Source of the DNA: Cudoniella acicularis
Taxonomy: Eukaryota; Ascomycota; Leotiomycetes; Helotiales; Helotiaceae
DNA: 41,512 bases
Assembly (NCBI GenBank): GCA_013054445.1
Contig: JAAMPI010000363.1
Coordinates: 1 to 41,512 of the forward strand
Reading direction: 5' to 3'
Positions 10,629-21,294 of the stretch are shown here, in pieces. Position numbers and translations under genes: made by a program. Numbering within the stretch: the first letter of the stretch is position 1; each line of letters starts with the position of its first letter. Under the pieces are notes generated by a model. It saw only the letters and a list, made by a program, of their open reading frames with translations, was not told the DNA's origin and did no database searches.

Positions 10629-11480
10629 TCAAGCTCTCAACTCCTCAATTTGCTCAACAAAAAGTTCTACATCCTTATTCCCTACCCCACCACTAGACAA
10701 GTCATTTGGAACTGTAATCAACTTGATCCCCGGAACGATGCGCTCTGCAATCTCTCTGATCTCCTCTTCTTCCTCGTCAAACTGTTTTCCTGAGCACACT
10801 TACTCTCGTCATTCTCTCTTCTCAACTCTTTTCAATGATATCGACAATATAAACTTGCAACTCGCAAGAATCTCAGGAACAATAATAAGACAGGTGAAGA
10901 CGAGTTTGACGTCTCTGATTACTGTTTAGATGTCAGCTATTGTTAAGATGCAGGGTAAGGTACAGGATGAGAAGGAAAGCCTACCAGCACAATTGGCGAT
11001 ATGGATGAGCGTGTGCTTTTTCCCGCCAGCCTGCCACAGGTGAGTTGTTGATCTGACATGGAACAATTTGGGCTAATGTCTTGATGAGTCCAGCTATTAG
11101 GTCCTGGGCTACGGTTGGTGTGGGGTCGACTGTGGTGATGTAGATGGGGTGTGGCAAGGACGACATCTTCCCGAAGTTTGCCGGGAGCCTGCAAAGCTGA
11201 TACGGTTGAAGTAAAGGATCCAAAGAGTAGATGTGTAAGCTTCTTTTGGTGGAAATGAAGCTTGCTGTAAGCATTTTCGACATCGGAGGTGTTGGATTTC
11301 ATGAATAAACAGAGTGCATCGAAGTCGTCACATCCTTTTGACTAGCCAAAAAAGACAGAGCTGTCATATTTACCGAGAGAGCTGATTGTGGAGAGAAGTT
11401 GTATCGTCTTGACCTTCATGCTAGTAGAGATTTCGGACACGTTGGTGAGGTCGACATATAAGGGCATCTCATTTCAGTTG
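10629..11480 (-). pseudogene. Unrecognised multi-exon gene relic
   Basis: The minus strand looks like decayed spliced coding sequence. From high to low coordinates: VDLTNVSEISTSMKVKTIQL, a possible GT-AG intron, then frames containing SLHIYSLDPLLQPYQLC, HPIYITTVDPTPTVAQDLI and, after a frame change, HLWQAGGKKHTLIHIANCAG. A plausible intron follows (GTAGGC to ...CTAAACAG, about 10922-10981). The last exon gives FDEEEEEIREIAERIVPGIK and VGNKDVELFVEQIEELRA, with a stop at 10629-10631. The amino-acid patterns (amphipathic helices, charged C-terminus) argue for real ancestry, but I cannot name the family. Frame changes suggest a pseudogene; undetected introns are the alternative. Confidence 0.4.
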
Positions 11481-11560
11481 TCTGTGCAATCTTACTGTGG
11501 ATTCGAGTTGTGCTTGTATTGAACAAGGATCCATCTCTGGTCCTTGACTCAAGTCGAGTT

Positions 11561-12501
11561 TCAATAGTTGATCTCACGATCCACTTCACAGCTTTCTAGA
11601 GCGCAGTCAAGATAACAAATGACCTCCCGATAAAATAGAGTGAGAAAATCATCGTCTTCAAACTCTTTTTGTCTCGCGCCGCTGCCAAAGCCTCCATTGA
11701 TGCAAGTCCAGGCGGCCTCGGCGTACAGTGGTCCCAGCTGCCCTGTTCCCGGCTCAATTCCCGTGCAAAGTTTTTTTGCTTTGTCGTAATCTCCCAGGAA
11801 CCTCTCCATTTCGGTCATGCTGTCGTATGCTAAAACAGGAGATAGACTGGCCTAGGGCCTGTCGTATGCAATCTCCAATAAGAACATGCCCAAAGAAAAC
11901 AATGTGGGCTTGATCCTGCGCAGCACAATGGTGTCGTCTGTACATGGAGTACATGGGACTGAATCTAGCATCATAAACGGTTCTATTCTCGTCCGCCAAG
12001 TCTGCCCCTTCTTGCTACGCACAAAGAATATATTCCAGCTATTCCACCAGGTTCCCATCCAGTTGGTTGAGTGAAGGTGCGGCATACTCGAGGCTACACG
12101 AAGAGCAACCTGGCATTTGGCTTTGTCTGATAGCTAAAAACTGGAGTTTGTCAGGGAGGACTCAATAGATACTGAGTACTCCCCTGGTGCGCCAGTCCCG
12201 TGCGGGTTCTTCTTGACCATAAAATAGTTTCCCATTGTTGAGTGTTCCAAGAGCCCTACTGTCCCAGGCGGAATTAAGGGGTTAGATATTGGTCTCCGCG
12301 GGATATTCGGATTCGACATCGTTTGACAAAGATTTTGGATGACTGAGAGCTCGGCTCCCTCAGGATTACGAAAACCTCCTTGGTACCATCGCCGAACGCC
12401 ATATATCTCTTCAACACTCTTCCTGCCTTTCTATAATCTTCTATCCCACTAATCACGAATCGATATATCTCAAGCGCAAAGCTAATTTCCGCAATTTCCA
12501 T
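11561..12501 (-). pseudogene. DUF7580-type fungal protein, shortened and interrupted by a stop
   Basis: The start (MEIAEISFALEIYRFVIS, ATG at 12501) matches the N-terminal helix of DUF7580 proteins (usual pattern: EIAG..LG..PLLISALEHY). The C-terminal half is clear: KCQVALRVASSMPHLHSTNW after a probable intron (12134-12179), then NSWNIFFV, LFSLGMFLLEIAYDRP and, after a TAG (11852-11854), MTEMERFLGDYDKAKKLC, LYAEAAWTCINGGFGSG and FYREVICYLDCALE, as in the family's LG..LLEL and YG.AV..C..CDF blocks. Only about 310 residues' worth of DNA is present, against 500-600 usual, so the middle is deleted. These proteins are often found among fungal death-related and NLR-like genes; their biochemical role is unknown. 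Confidence 0.7.
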
Positions 12502-12869
12502 CGTGAAGTATCGCAACACTTCAATTCGCACCCTGCGAGGCAAGAGGGGAACGAGAGGGCTGGAGATTCCAGATTGATGTTGTGATGACTGAAGAGTAAC
12601 GTTAGACATAGCAATTATAAAGTTGTGGCATGCAACACACCTTACCGCACTGCAATATCAATCGCAAACGGATTGGACTCAAGAGTTTGGGCTTGTGGTT
12701 GAGAGACCGCTTTGCGAATTCTGTCGCAGCTGAGGCAAACACAATCGAGATATTGATAGTGCATATTCGGTTATGTTTCCTATCAACATGATCCCGACAT
12801 CATCACATCACTGGCTGGGGCTCTTTACCCACTTTGCAACTCTAACACCTTTCATCACGAAGCAATTCG

Positions 12870-14524
12870 ATGAAAGATTCAATTCCTTCCCTTGTGCGGG
12901 CCTGTCGGGAGCTATTCACAGCCCTCTTTGACTTGAAATTCCCCAAACCAGGCTTGCTGGGCGAAGGTCACGATTCAACGCAAGCGATACAAGAATGCAA
13001 GCAAAGATTCGTGGTATAGTCTCGTGAAACTGGCGCACATCTGGAGCATAGAAAAAGTTCGCTAGAAGAGCGGCTCAGGGGCTCATCAGGCCTAAGAGAT
13101 AGCGTGGTGGGGTTGTTGGAGAGTCTTCGTGATGGTCTCAACCAAGGTGAGCAGCTTCTCGAGCAAGAATCGCGCAGGCAGGGAGTGTTCGATCTAGAAC
13201 ATCAATCTCACCCAGATATGGTTCCAAATAATTCCATATGTTGTCTGCCTTCTTGAATGAGAGTTTCTTTTACCGATCGGGAAGCCCTTCATCTTGACTT
13301 TATATATTTGTCAAAAAATGTTAAAAAGACTTTCTTGCAACCCATAAAGGGCATCATTGGAACTTTCCATGAAAGCTCTACGGTGATAGACTCTCGCATT
13401 TCATAGATTTTCTCAAGGGTCTAGGTCAGACATCCTGTCCCAGGCACCCGAGATATTCTGAATCGTTTCCAACCACCCACTCCAATATTCAGTTGGCAGG
13501 CATGGCAGTATCTGAGTCGAAGAGGCAGCTAACGAACATTAGTCAAGGAAATTCTTTCCCCCTCAGAAAGCAACGTACAAGACTCACCTTCCGAGTCAGA
13601 CATTCCACAAGCGATGAAGAATTCTACCGTGCTTTATCTCCTAAGCCTAAACTCCAGAGACTATGGTCAAAATATGTGGTCTTCGCCTCTTGTCTATATT
13701 GGCTTTCTATTACTCTTCGGAACCCCGCTCTGATAGATAGGTACACGAAGTCTCAGTCAATCGATGTTTCCAACTGGACAACTATCGACTCTAACCACAT
13801 CCATACCAAGTTTCCCATTGCTGATGGAGAGCTAAAGCAACGACTACTAACAGCCACGCTCCGTCGGTGACAGTTTTTAGGATACAGCAAAAGCCATCAA
13901 GTCAAACTTGCGCATGGACTTAATATTAAAGGGGACTCTGAATCAGAGAATGAAAGTAAAGTTTTTAACACCAACCCAAGTTTCATGCCAGGTCGGAAAC
14001 CTATGACAGATCCAACCGAACATGAAAGGAATGATCTGGATCTGAATCGTTTGGGCGCAATATCAGATAGTTTTTATGATATATCAGTAGCAAGAGCTAC
14101 TTCCAGTAGACTGAAGGTCCCATCCCCTCCTGAAGGCGCTACTCTTGGCAGTGATCTGTTTTCATGTCCTTACTGCCTTTTGCTAGTTGCACCATCACAT
14201 CTGCAGAGAAGCCGTGGCTATGTATCAACGGATCCTCAACTCTCTGTTGTTGTCCAAGTACGTCAGCAACGCATAGGACCTGAATCCTCGACTCTCTATT
14301 CTTTCTGTGGAGACAATATGATAGGCCGTCATAAGATAGAACATCACACTGCTCGCCATCTGAAGGACCTGGCTCTCTGGTCTCTTCCCCAGACAGATAC
14401 GAGCATGGAAGATGAAGAAGGGTCTGAGAGTAATGATAACAGTGATGAAGACATGAAAGATATCGCTAGAGTTGGGTCAAATCCAATTCATTCTCGAGCA
14501 TTCCGAAATCAATTTTGTGGTTGA
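12870..14524 (+). pseudogene. Fungal C2H2-type zinc-finger-related gene, broken by nonsense codons
   Basis: The start MKDSIPSLVRACRELFTALF fits a large family of Pezizomycotina proteins with an N-terminal helical part and degenerate C2H2 fingers. An in-frame TAG (13017-13019) stands where the family has Trp (LWSRNTGAH; here V-stop-SRETGAH), followed by SSLEERLRGSSGLRDSVVGL. A frame change follows. The frame from 13493 gives LYWLSITLRNPALIDRYTKS; a TGA (13868-13870) replaces an expected Arg (RRR to RR-stop), and the same frame goes on through FSCPYCLLLVA to HHTARHLKDLALWSLPQ and an acidic tail. The Cys-His finger ligands are mostly gone. A different frame just after (about 14513-14649, DRVENYQLPWKSLAKYLEKV) may be its decayed continuation. 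Both nonsense codons are explained by single transitions. Confidence 0.68.
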
Positions 14525-15753
14525 TCGAGTTGAAAATTACCAGTTGCCATGGAAAAGCCTTGCGAAATACCTAGAAAAGGTCTTTGGTTCCGAAGTTGCA
14601 GATAGACAGCCAGAATTTGTATGCATAGGTATATCTCTGCATTCTTGAGTAATGCTAACTGGGAAAGTAGGACACAAATATGCAAGATAACTATATAATT
14701 TGAATACCCCGGCTGCTCACCGTAGTAAGACAGTGGTTCTTGCAGTGGTGCAGCATTCTTACTAAGAGTCACTTAGAACGAGCGATTCGAGATCTCGAAA
14801 TTGCGGAAGGGTCCAGTGATACCACGGGTATGCCCTAAACTAGGATCAGGCTATAATAGGGTTCTAAGAGTCGTATTTAAAAGTAGTATTTAGGATTATA
14901 AAAAAGATTTCGAGGCTATAAGAGAAGGGATTAGTAGTAGACATAGTTTTACTATTAACTATAAATATTATTAAAAAGGAATTCTTATACTTAGACTATT
15001 ATATAATATTATCTACTAGAACATCCGGTTCTTTTAGGTTTCTTATAAGATAGTCTATAGGCTTCTGATCTTTAAAGGGGCTCCTTATAGTTAATAGGGC
15101 ATTTGATATGTCTTCTAAGTCTAGTAACGAATCTTTAAGGGTTTTTCCTACTAGTAGGTATACCGCGATACCACGACTAATAGTTTTAAATTAGTAAAAT
15201 TTAGAGGTTAAGTATAATTATAATCTATATAATAGGCACCCCTTGTCACCTCTAAGCCAGAGTTTTACGTTTAGAAGGCAATTTCGGCAGAAAACGTGAC
15301 CTATTTTTATTAGGAAACTACGAGGTATAAGATATAAATAGAACTTACTATATATCGTGCTAAATAGATCGGTTTCGTTGTCTTGGCTATTATAAAATTT
15401 GTCGACCGAGGTTATATAACAGTACGTATTACTAAAAGCACACTGCTCACAACAAAAGCTATAGCTAAACCTACCTAGGAACGATCCTGTTAGGGAAACG
15501 CACGTGCGCGGGGTTCCCTCTATATTCGGCGTAGTATATATTTATTTCCTATATATATATCGCTTCGTACGAACACTTATTTCCTCTCCTTTAGACAATT
15601 CAATACCTTTTACTTGAGTCTTTCATGCTTCAGTCTGCCAGAAAATCCATACCATCCCAAAGGTGTTAATAGATCCTGTTAAACTATAGATTTGAAGCGT
15701 ATATACGACCCAGCTATATACGACGTATTTACTTTATACCCTTCACCTTCAGA

Positions 15754-16216
15754 CTTCACATATACGCTCCACTAAGGTGGTAGGTATACGCGAGGCAAAT
15801 GCTAACCCTAACCCCGCTCTATACTACCCCTTATCTTATATAACACACCTCTAACGTTTTGTTATCACGTGAGATCTCGATGTCACGTGCGTTGGGTTTA
15901 CTTAGTCTTGGAAGCGTCAAGCAGGTTCTAGTAGAGCGTTATCCTAATCAAGTGATGATATTAGAATATGAGTTGAGCACGAAGTTCTAACATAGGAAAG
16001 CTATATGGCTATATAGGTCGTGGTGGTCCTAGTTCAGCGGTTCCTCAGTTCAGGCTCCGGGCGCTGAACAGCTGAACTGCTAAACTGATCGCGTGACACA
16101 TCACATGACCCTAGGTCGTGACAACACCGTATATTTTTACACTTGAACACTTCGCCTCTACGCTTTACATCCACACTTCACTTATACAAGACACTAATGT
16201 AGTAGGCATATACAAG
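15754..16216 (+). repeat. Pair of diverged direct repeats, about 420 bp apart
   Basis: CTTCACATATACGCTCCACT and the following AAGGTGGTAGGTATACGCGA (15754-15795) align with CTTCACTTATACAAGACACT and AATGTAGTAGGCATATACAA (16176-16216), about three quarters identical by eye. The blocks just upstream (TATACCCTTCACCTTC and ACACTTCGCCTCTACG) also look related. They could be terminal repeats of a decayed element or an old tandem duplication. Confidence 0.4.
16031..16086. repeat. Palindrome-rich patch
   Basis: AGTTCAGCGG and CAGTTCAGG are followed by GCGCTGAACAGCTGAACTGC and TAAACTGA; the AGTTCAG/CTGAACT words are mutual reverse complements and occur several times, so the stretch could fold into a small hairpin. 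Confidence 0.45.
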
Positions 16217-16985
16217 GTATATGCCCCCTTTTCCTTGCTTACCTAGGTAGAGTGCACGGGCTCGGAGGGTATGCGATTTTCTATCCCTCCCTAGTTACTC
16301 CTTGTCACGTGGTTTTGGAGGAAGCACTTTAAGAAAAGTATTATATATTAAATAGTTAAAAATTTATAGAATGATCGGGCTAAACAATAACTAGGTAATT
16401 TCTCTTCAATTATATCTAGGTTAATTACTTTAATAATTTGCATTTAATTTATAACTTTTAAGTATTTTTACCCTAAATCACGTGATAGCGAATAGGGCAT
16501 GGGATAAGGCTGACTTTAACGTTCTAGATAGGGAAATTACAAGGATCTCTACATGAACGGAGCTTTTTTGTAGAAACCTGATTCACTGGGGACCTAGCTC
16601 CAGAGTCACTTGTCTCATGTTGCTCAAGCCGATTGTTCCATTGGTTCAATTTTCAGCCGTACGGTTTCACAACCCGCTTGGCCTCAGCTGGTCACGTGTC
16701 CCCCCCCCTTTTCCATGCCCAAGACTCTTCAGGAAACTCGAACTCCAGTTCTCAATTGTCCAGGTCGTCATTTGACAACCTGTATGAGCCCAACTATACT
16801 CAGCATCTCAAATGTTCATTGCGTCCGCAGTCATAGGTGCACCCTCTTTCTGCTGTCCTTTTGCACCAGACAGTAGGCTTTTTACGGCTGAGCAAGACTC
16901 TGTAATGATTTAGCAGACGTCGAAACTGCAAACTCAAGATTGAGTTAGTCAAGAAGATTCTACTGGAGTCACCCTTCCCGCCGTC

Positions 16986-19499
16986 ATGGATCCTAGCTCC
17001 CCGGATTTCTTCCGCCGGCTGAAGCTAACTCTACAACTCTCTCTCATTGCCATCTGCAGCGGACTAGGGGTTGGTCTCTACTGTACCGGGCTCCTAGCAT
17101 TCAGCAAAATCATCAGCAAGTTTATGATCTTACCAGAAGTGCTTGAGGAGTTCCTCCGACATCTAGCGGCTCTGTGGTTCTTCGTCAAGCAGATCCAAAA
17201 TGCTATGACCTTCCTCAACTTCAGGTTGCCTCCCCAGATGGCAGAGGAGTTTGAGGCGGAGTACGAGCGACCGATCCCAATTTTGGCAAGATGCATACTC
17301 CCTGGTCTTCGGATCTTGACATTTTTGGCGTCCGGCTGGTATTTCCTGGGCAGATCGGACGTTTTCTTAGCACCATTGCGAGCTTTCTCAACCGAGCCAT
17401 CGTGGATATTGCTGGTCCCTTACTCTTACCATGTTCTTAAGATCACCCTATACGTGCCAGACGTATCAATTGGGTTTTTTAGCCCCAGTATCACAGCACT
17501 AGTGGTCGACTTGCTCGTATATCCGTATGAGGCCTGGATAAGGAGGCGGAGGCGCCTTCTATTGCATACGTTCGTCGAGGGCCCTGTTCGAGGAAACAAG
17601 AATTTGAGTTCCTTAGCCCAATTTCAGTATAGTCCTATTACCAAGCCGGGTGTCTTTCGCCTTCTCAAACTCATGACGATTGGTGGTCGGATGTCCGCCA
17701 CGTTGGAGCACTTCTCGGTCGATGCATGTCCGCCATACTGGGCCATATCGTATATGTGGGGTTCAAACAAGATGGATCATCAGCTCGTCTTCCACGCCAA
17801 TGGAGGCTCACGCCTCCCAATTACAGAGAGCTGTGCTACTGTGCTGACTCTCTTGACGCCTCTTCAAACCCGATACCTTTGGATCGACGCTATATGCATC
17901 AACCAACACTCGCCAGACGGTGCCGAAAAGGTTCTTCAGATTCCCCTTATGGCGGATATTTACTCCAGAGCAGATCAAGTTGTTGGCTGCATGTCCACCA
18001 ATGCGATTCCTGCGGATAAAAATCCACTGAGACCAAGCTTCCTGTTCGACCTCACCCGGTTTATACGCTTCAACCCTCGCGTCAAAGCCATGCGCCTTCC
18101 CTATCTGCATCATATCTCTGACTGGATTGGCTTCTGCTGGTTACTCGACCATGGGTACTGGCAACGTGCTTGGATTGTCCAGGAGATGGCATTGGCAAAG
18201 AAGTTGATCTTCGTGTATGGCGAAGCCAGCTTTTCCTTGGAGCAGTATAGCTATGTGGTCAAGAACCTCTCCAATCGAATGGCAATTGGTAAAGTGACGA
18301 ATGAAAATGCCATCCTGAAATATGTACCGAGCCTATTCATACTTCTCACCAGGATGAGCGATAGGCTCGACATGCTTCGGGAACTGAAGAAGTCCATCGA
18401 TTCTGCGGATCGATCTCAATGGCCGTCGCTTGCCCAAGTAGCGGATATGCAGTACACAATTATGTCGACGGATCCCCGCGACCAGATCTTCGCTTTGTTG
18501 GGCCTTGCTTCCGACGGAGCTGCACCAGAATTGAAGCCAGACTACAACCACTCAAACACATACGAAAAAGCCATTAAAAGTGCAATCTTTCACTCCTTTG
18601 ACTTGGGGCAGCTGCACCTCTTCCTAGGAGCTGGCTTGGCTTACAGGAACGAAGATGGGGACGGGCAGGATCTGCCGTCCTGGGTTCCGGTATTCCCAAA
18701 GCCCAAACGCCGACGAGAAGGCAACTGGGCGCTCGAGAAGGTCCGGAAAGGTACTTTTCATTTGCAATATCTCGTCTCGGCAGACAAGAGGGAACTATCT
18801 GTTCAAGGCGCCATTGCGGACGAGATTGCCATTTTGTGTCCCGTCTCAGTAGCTGTTCCATGGGTCAAACTGCAGAAAGACCAAGAAAATACAGGGTCAG
18901 ATAGAGGGGGCTCTGGCGCTCCCCCTGCCATGGTCGGACCGCGAGATGATTTGATACAGTGGGGAGTCAAGAACCTCTCGGATTTCTTTAGAGCAACCCG
19001 ACGACTCGCAGATCTGAAAGTACCCCCGAAATACGCAAGCAAGACTTCCCGAAGCGAGGCGTACCAGCGTGCGATGGTTATGGACTGGGATGGCGCTGGG
19101 CGAGGCGGAACATCGCCAGCTTCGAATCGCACCCTGACCACATTCATGAAGTTTAGAGCTGCTTATGAAGATGCCTTCAAGGGTGGCAGTGTCAAACCCA
19201 ATAAGGAAGTCTATGATCATGACTTTCAGGCGACCTTTAAACAGCTTTTCTTCAGCCACTGGTACAACTACGACTTTGCCATTACGCGGCAGGGCCTCAT
19301 AGCCTGGGTTCCTCAGGGGTCACTCCCTGGCGATATCCTGTGCTTTTTCAATGGTGTTGATGTGCCGTTCTCGTTGCGTCCTGCTGGATTGAAGGGTTCT
19401 GGACAGCACTATCTTGTTGGGGACGCATATATACATGGGCTTATGCGTGGGGAGGCCAAGGAGCTGAATACAGAGGCTATATGGTTCAAGATCATCTAA
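16986..19499 (+). CDS. HET-domain protein with membrane-spanning N-terminus (837 residues)
   Basis: A single uninterrupted frame. Residues about 16-45, 101-122 and 138-180 are hydrophobic and look like membrane segments. A basic run (RRRRR at 186-190) follows, then the HET domain from about residue 250 with the three classic blocks: YWAISYMWG (251-259), RYLWIDAICINQ (296-307), and YWQRAWIVQEMALA near residue 390, followed by a FVYG block. The C-terminal third has the usual HET-family ending (GDAYIHGLMRGEA). HET proteins trigger cell death on contact with a non-self partner in fungal incompatibility; the TIR-like HET domain is the effector. A membrane-anchored N-terminus suggests action at a membrane. 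The start is the first ATG of the frame and sits before the first hydrophobic segment. This is the best-preserved recognition-type gene here, with no break seen. Confidence 0.93.
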   Translation: MDPSSPDFFRRLKLTLQLSLIAICSGLGVGLYCTGLLAFSKIISKFMILPEVLEEFLRHLAALWFFVKQIQNAMTFLNFRLPPQMAEEFEAEYERPIPILARCILPGLRILTFLASGWYFLGRSDVFLAPLRAFSTEPSWILLVPYSYHVLKITLYVPDVSIGFFSPSITALVVDLLVYPYEAWIRRRRRLLLHTFVEGPVRGNKNLSSLAQFQYSPITKPGVFRLLKLMTIGGRMSATLEHFSVDACPPYWAISYMWGSNKMDHQLVFHANGGSRLPITESCATVLTLLTPLQTRYLWIDAICINQHSPDGAEKVLQIPLMADIYSRADQVVGCMSTNAIPADKNPLRPSFLFDLTRFIRFNPRVKAMRLPYLHHISDWIGFCWLLDHGYWQRAWIVQEMALAKKLIFVYGEASFSLEQYSYVVKNLSNRMAIGKVTNENAILKYVPSLFILLTRMSDRLDMLRELKKSIDSADRSQWPSLAQVADMQYTIMSTDPRDQIFALLGLASDGAAPELKPDYNHSNTYEKAIKSAIFHSFDLGQLHLFLGAGLAYRNEDGDGQDLPSWVPVFPKPKRRREGNWALEKVRKGTFHLQYLVSADKRELSVQGAIADEIAILCPVSVAVPWVKLQKDQENTGSDRGGSGAPPAMVGPRDDLIQWGVKNLSDFFRATRRLADLKVPPKYASKTSRSEAYQRAMVMDWDGAGRGGTSPASNRTLTTFMKFRAAYEDAFKGGSVKPNKEVYDHDFQATFKQLFFSHWYNYDFAITRQGLIAWVPQGSLPGDILCFFNGVDVPFSLRPAGLKGSGQHYLVGDAYIHGLMRGEAKELNTEAIWFKII

Positions 19500-20654
19500 C
19501 CTGCACTATGCTTAGCGGGTGAAAAGCATGTTGCAGCTGGTAGTTTTGTACCTATAGCGGTATCGCTCTACTAGTTCGGTAAGGCTACGCGAAGGGGGTA
19601 GTTAGTGCTAGGGATATACCACCTAGTTGAAACCAAGTAGCTAGGGGAGGATTAGTGCGTATTACGATATAAAGAGTTAGATATTAAGCCGGCTAGGTTT
19701 AAGGATTTTAATAATATATTATTACTAGTATAAAAAAGATAAACTTACTAACCTTAGACCTCTAATATTCCTATTATATCCTTAACTACTTGATTTACTC
19801 CTCTTCTTACTTTAATATTAACGAAGCTATAAAGACTTAAATTATAAAGCTATAGTATAATATAGTTCGCTTACTTATAAGGGGGCGTCCGTCACGTAGC
19901 TTAGATCGTCGGCGGATGTCCGGAATAATGTCGGTAGTAAACCTCTGATATCTAGGATTATAGTTCTAGGGCACTTAATACGTGACACGGGATACTAGAT
20001 AATACTATTGATTTCTATTATTATTAGGTCTTAGTATCGGACCCNCGTNNGTAGTAGATAGCTAATAAAAAGGGGGCTTCTCTAGACCCCTTAAGGCTAG
20101 AGATTAGTTCTATACTAAATCTTTTTCCTACTATACGTGACTTCTTTGCCTACTAACGCCTCCTCCTTATACTAGGTATCTATAAAGTAAAAGATAGTCT
20201 TAACTAGTATAGTTAAAGCTAAATATACTTTAGTTATAAAGGCTATTAAAGAAGCTCTCTAGCTATAATAATTATTATAAGAATTAGGAATCAATATATA
20301 AATAGTACTTATAAAGGTTAACTTATATAATGTTATAGACCTAGTAAATAATATATAATTCTCTTAATATATAAAATATATTAATATTAAGTACTATTTT
20401 ATTTAAGACTATATTAAAAGAAAGAAAGTTAAGCTAATTTATCTTTCTACTAAGTATATAGTTATAGACACGCTTATAAAGCTATTAGAACACTTTAAAT
20501 TTATAAGGCACTAAGAGGGTATAGGAGTTACTACTCTAGAAGAAAAAGATTAATATAGATTAGATCTCTTTATTTCTTTTAGAGTTTTGATTTTATACTT
20601 AGTTATTGTTTTGTTATTGATTTTATTATACGAGGCCCTGTAATCGAGGAGGCG
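19500..20654 (+). mobile_element. RIP-like mutated remains of an LTR retroelement interior
   Basis: Very AT-rich DNA (TATA, TTAG and CTAG steps dominate) with stops in all frames, ending at a purine-rich run (CGAGGAGGCG, about 20645-20654) exactly before an LTR start. That position fits a polypurine tract followed by a 3' LTR. No readable pol domain is left. Undetermined bases (N) occur at 20045 and 20049-20050. The left limit near 19550 is a guess; a matching 5' LTR was not seen in the window. Confidence 0.5.
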
Positions 20655-20958
20655 TGTTGAGGAAGCGATTCTAGGTCACGTACTCAGGGGTCGTCACCCG
20701 AAGGATTCTAAGGAAGTGGCTATGATGATTATGCCTTTAGATCCTACGGTGTCATCGATTATGCGGACCAAGGCATAAGATATTACTGTAGTTTATGCGT
20801 AGGAAGATGAGCAGGAACCTCGGTAGTATGTGGGCACCGGAAGCCTATATATATAGGACACAGCTTCCACTAAAAGCTGTTCTGTAGACTAGACAAGACT
20901 CGCAATTCACACTCTTTTAGCAACCCAACTTCGCTTCCATATATCCTCAGTCGCAACA
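20655..20958 (+). repeat. LTR copy (304 bp), same family as the solo LTR at 35383
   Basis: It begins TGTTGAGGAAGCG and ends with CGCAACA, with the TG...CA ends of an LTR. It aligns along its whole length with 35383-35680, with scattered, mostly transition differences. It contains a TATA-like box (CTATATATATAGGACAC near 20850) and a shared block GCTGTTCTGTAGACTAGAC. The flanks AGGCG and GACTT do not match, so it is not a simple solo LTR; the purine run before it suggests the 3' LTR of the decayed element on its left. Confidence 0.8.
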
Positions 20959-21144
20959 GACTTTCAGGCGGATGTAAATGTTCGAGTGGACACACCTTTC
21001 ATGGATGGGCTTTACGGACATATTTGGTCGAAAGACGATCCTCTTCTTTTTGCTCCTCCTCTGAGTAAAGGAGAACCGTTGGCGACGGATCAATTTGACC
21101 GGCTGTCGGAAGCTGATTGGGGAACCCTTACACCGTATTTATAG
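20959..21144 (+). pseudogene. Open C-terminal gene fragment directly abutting the LTR
   Basis: Starting at the first base after the LTR, one frame is open for 61 codons to TAG at 21142-21144. It contains VRVDTPFMDGLYGHIWSKDD, FAPPLSKGEP and ATDQFDRLSEADW. The composition is protein-like and unlike the AT-rich DNA beside it. An internal ATG lies at 21001. I do not recognise the family. The simplest reading is the 3' end of a gene whose 5' part was lost when the element inserted or recombined; a tiny new gene is less likely. Confidence 0.4.
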
Positions 21145-21294
21145 CGGAGGTCTTTGCCATGAAAGAATTACTTCCGAAATGATTTTTTAGTAGTTGTATA
21201 GAGTCTTGGGGTTGAGAATCTTTACTGGTATACACTTCAAATCCTTATAATCTTCTATTCTTCAAACGAGAATAGTACAAAGACTTCCTACTAC

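Larger units (their letters stand above)
14650..16985. other. AT-rich, stop-filled DNA (mutated repeat) and HET gene upstream region
   Basis: From about 14830 to 16500 the DNA is rich in TA and poor in long frames, as expected for RIP-mutated transposon sequence, but no transposase or RT motif could be read. It contains a telomere-like run (15801-15816), a pair of diverged repeats (15754-15795 and 16176-16216) and a palindromic patch (16031-16086). The last 400 bases precede the HET gene at 16986; overlapping short frames there (16610-16876) look like chance. Confidence 0.5.

Noticed and set aside
10528..10929. 133-codon plus frame
   Set aside because: Ser-rich shadow of the minus-strand relic whose last exon lies at 10629-10785.
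16610..16876. Two overlapping plus frames before the HET gene
   Set aside because: Different frames of the same DNA, no signature, in the presumed promoter.
19118..19131. tRNA B-box-like word TTCGAATCGC
   Set aside because: Lies inside the HET coding frame with no cloverleaf; no tRNA was found in the window.
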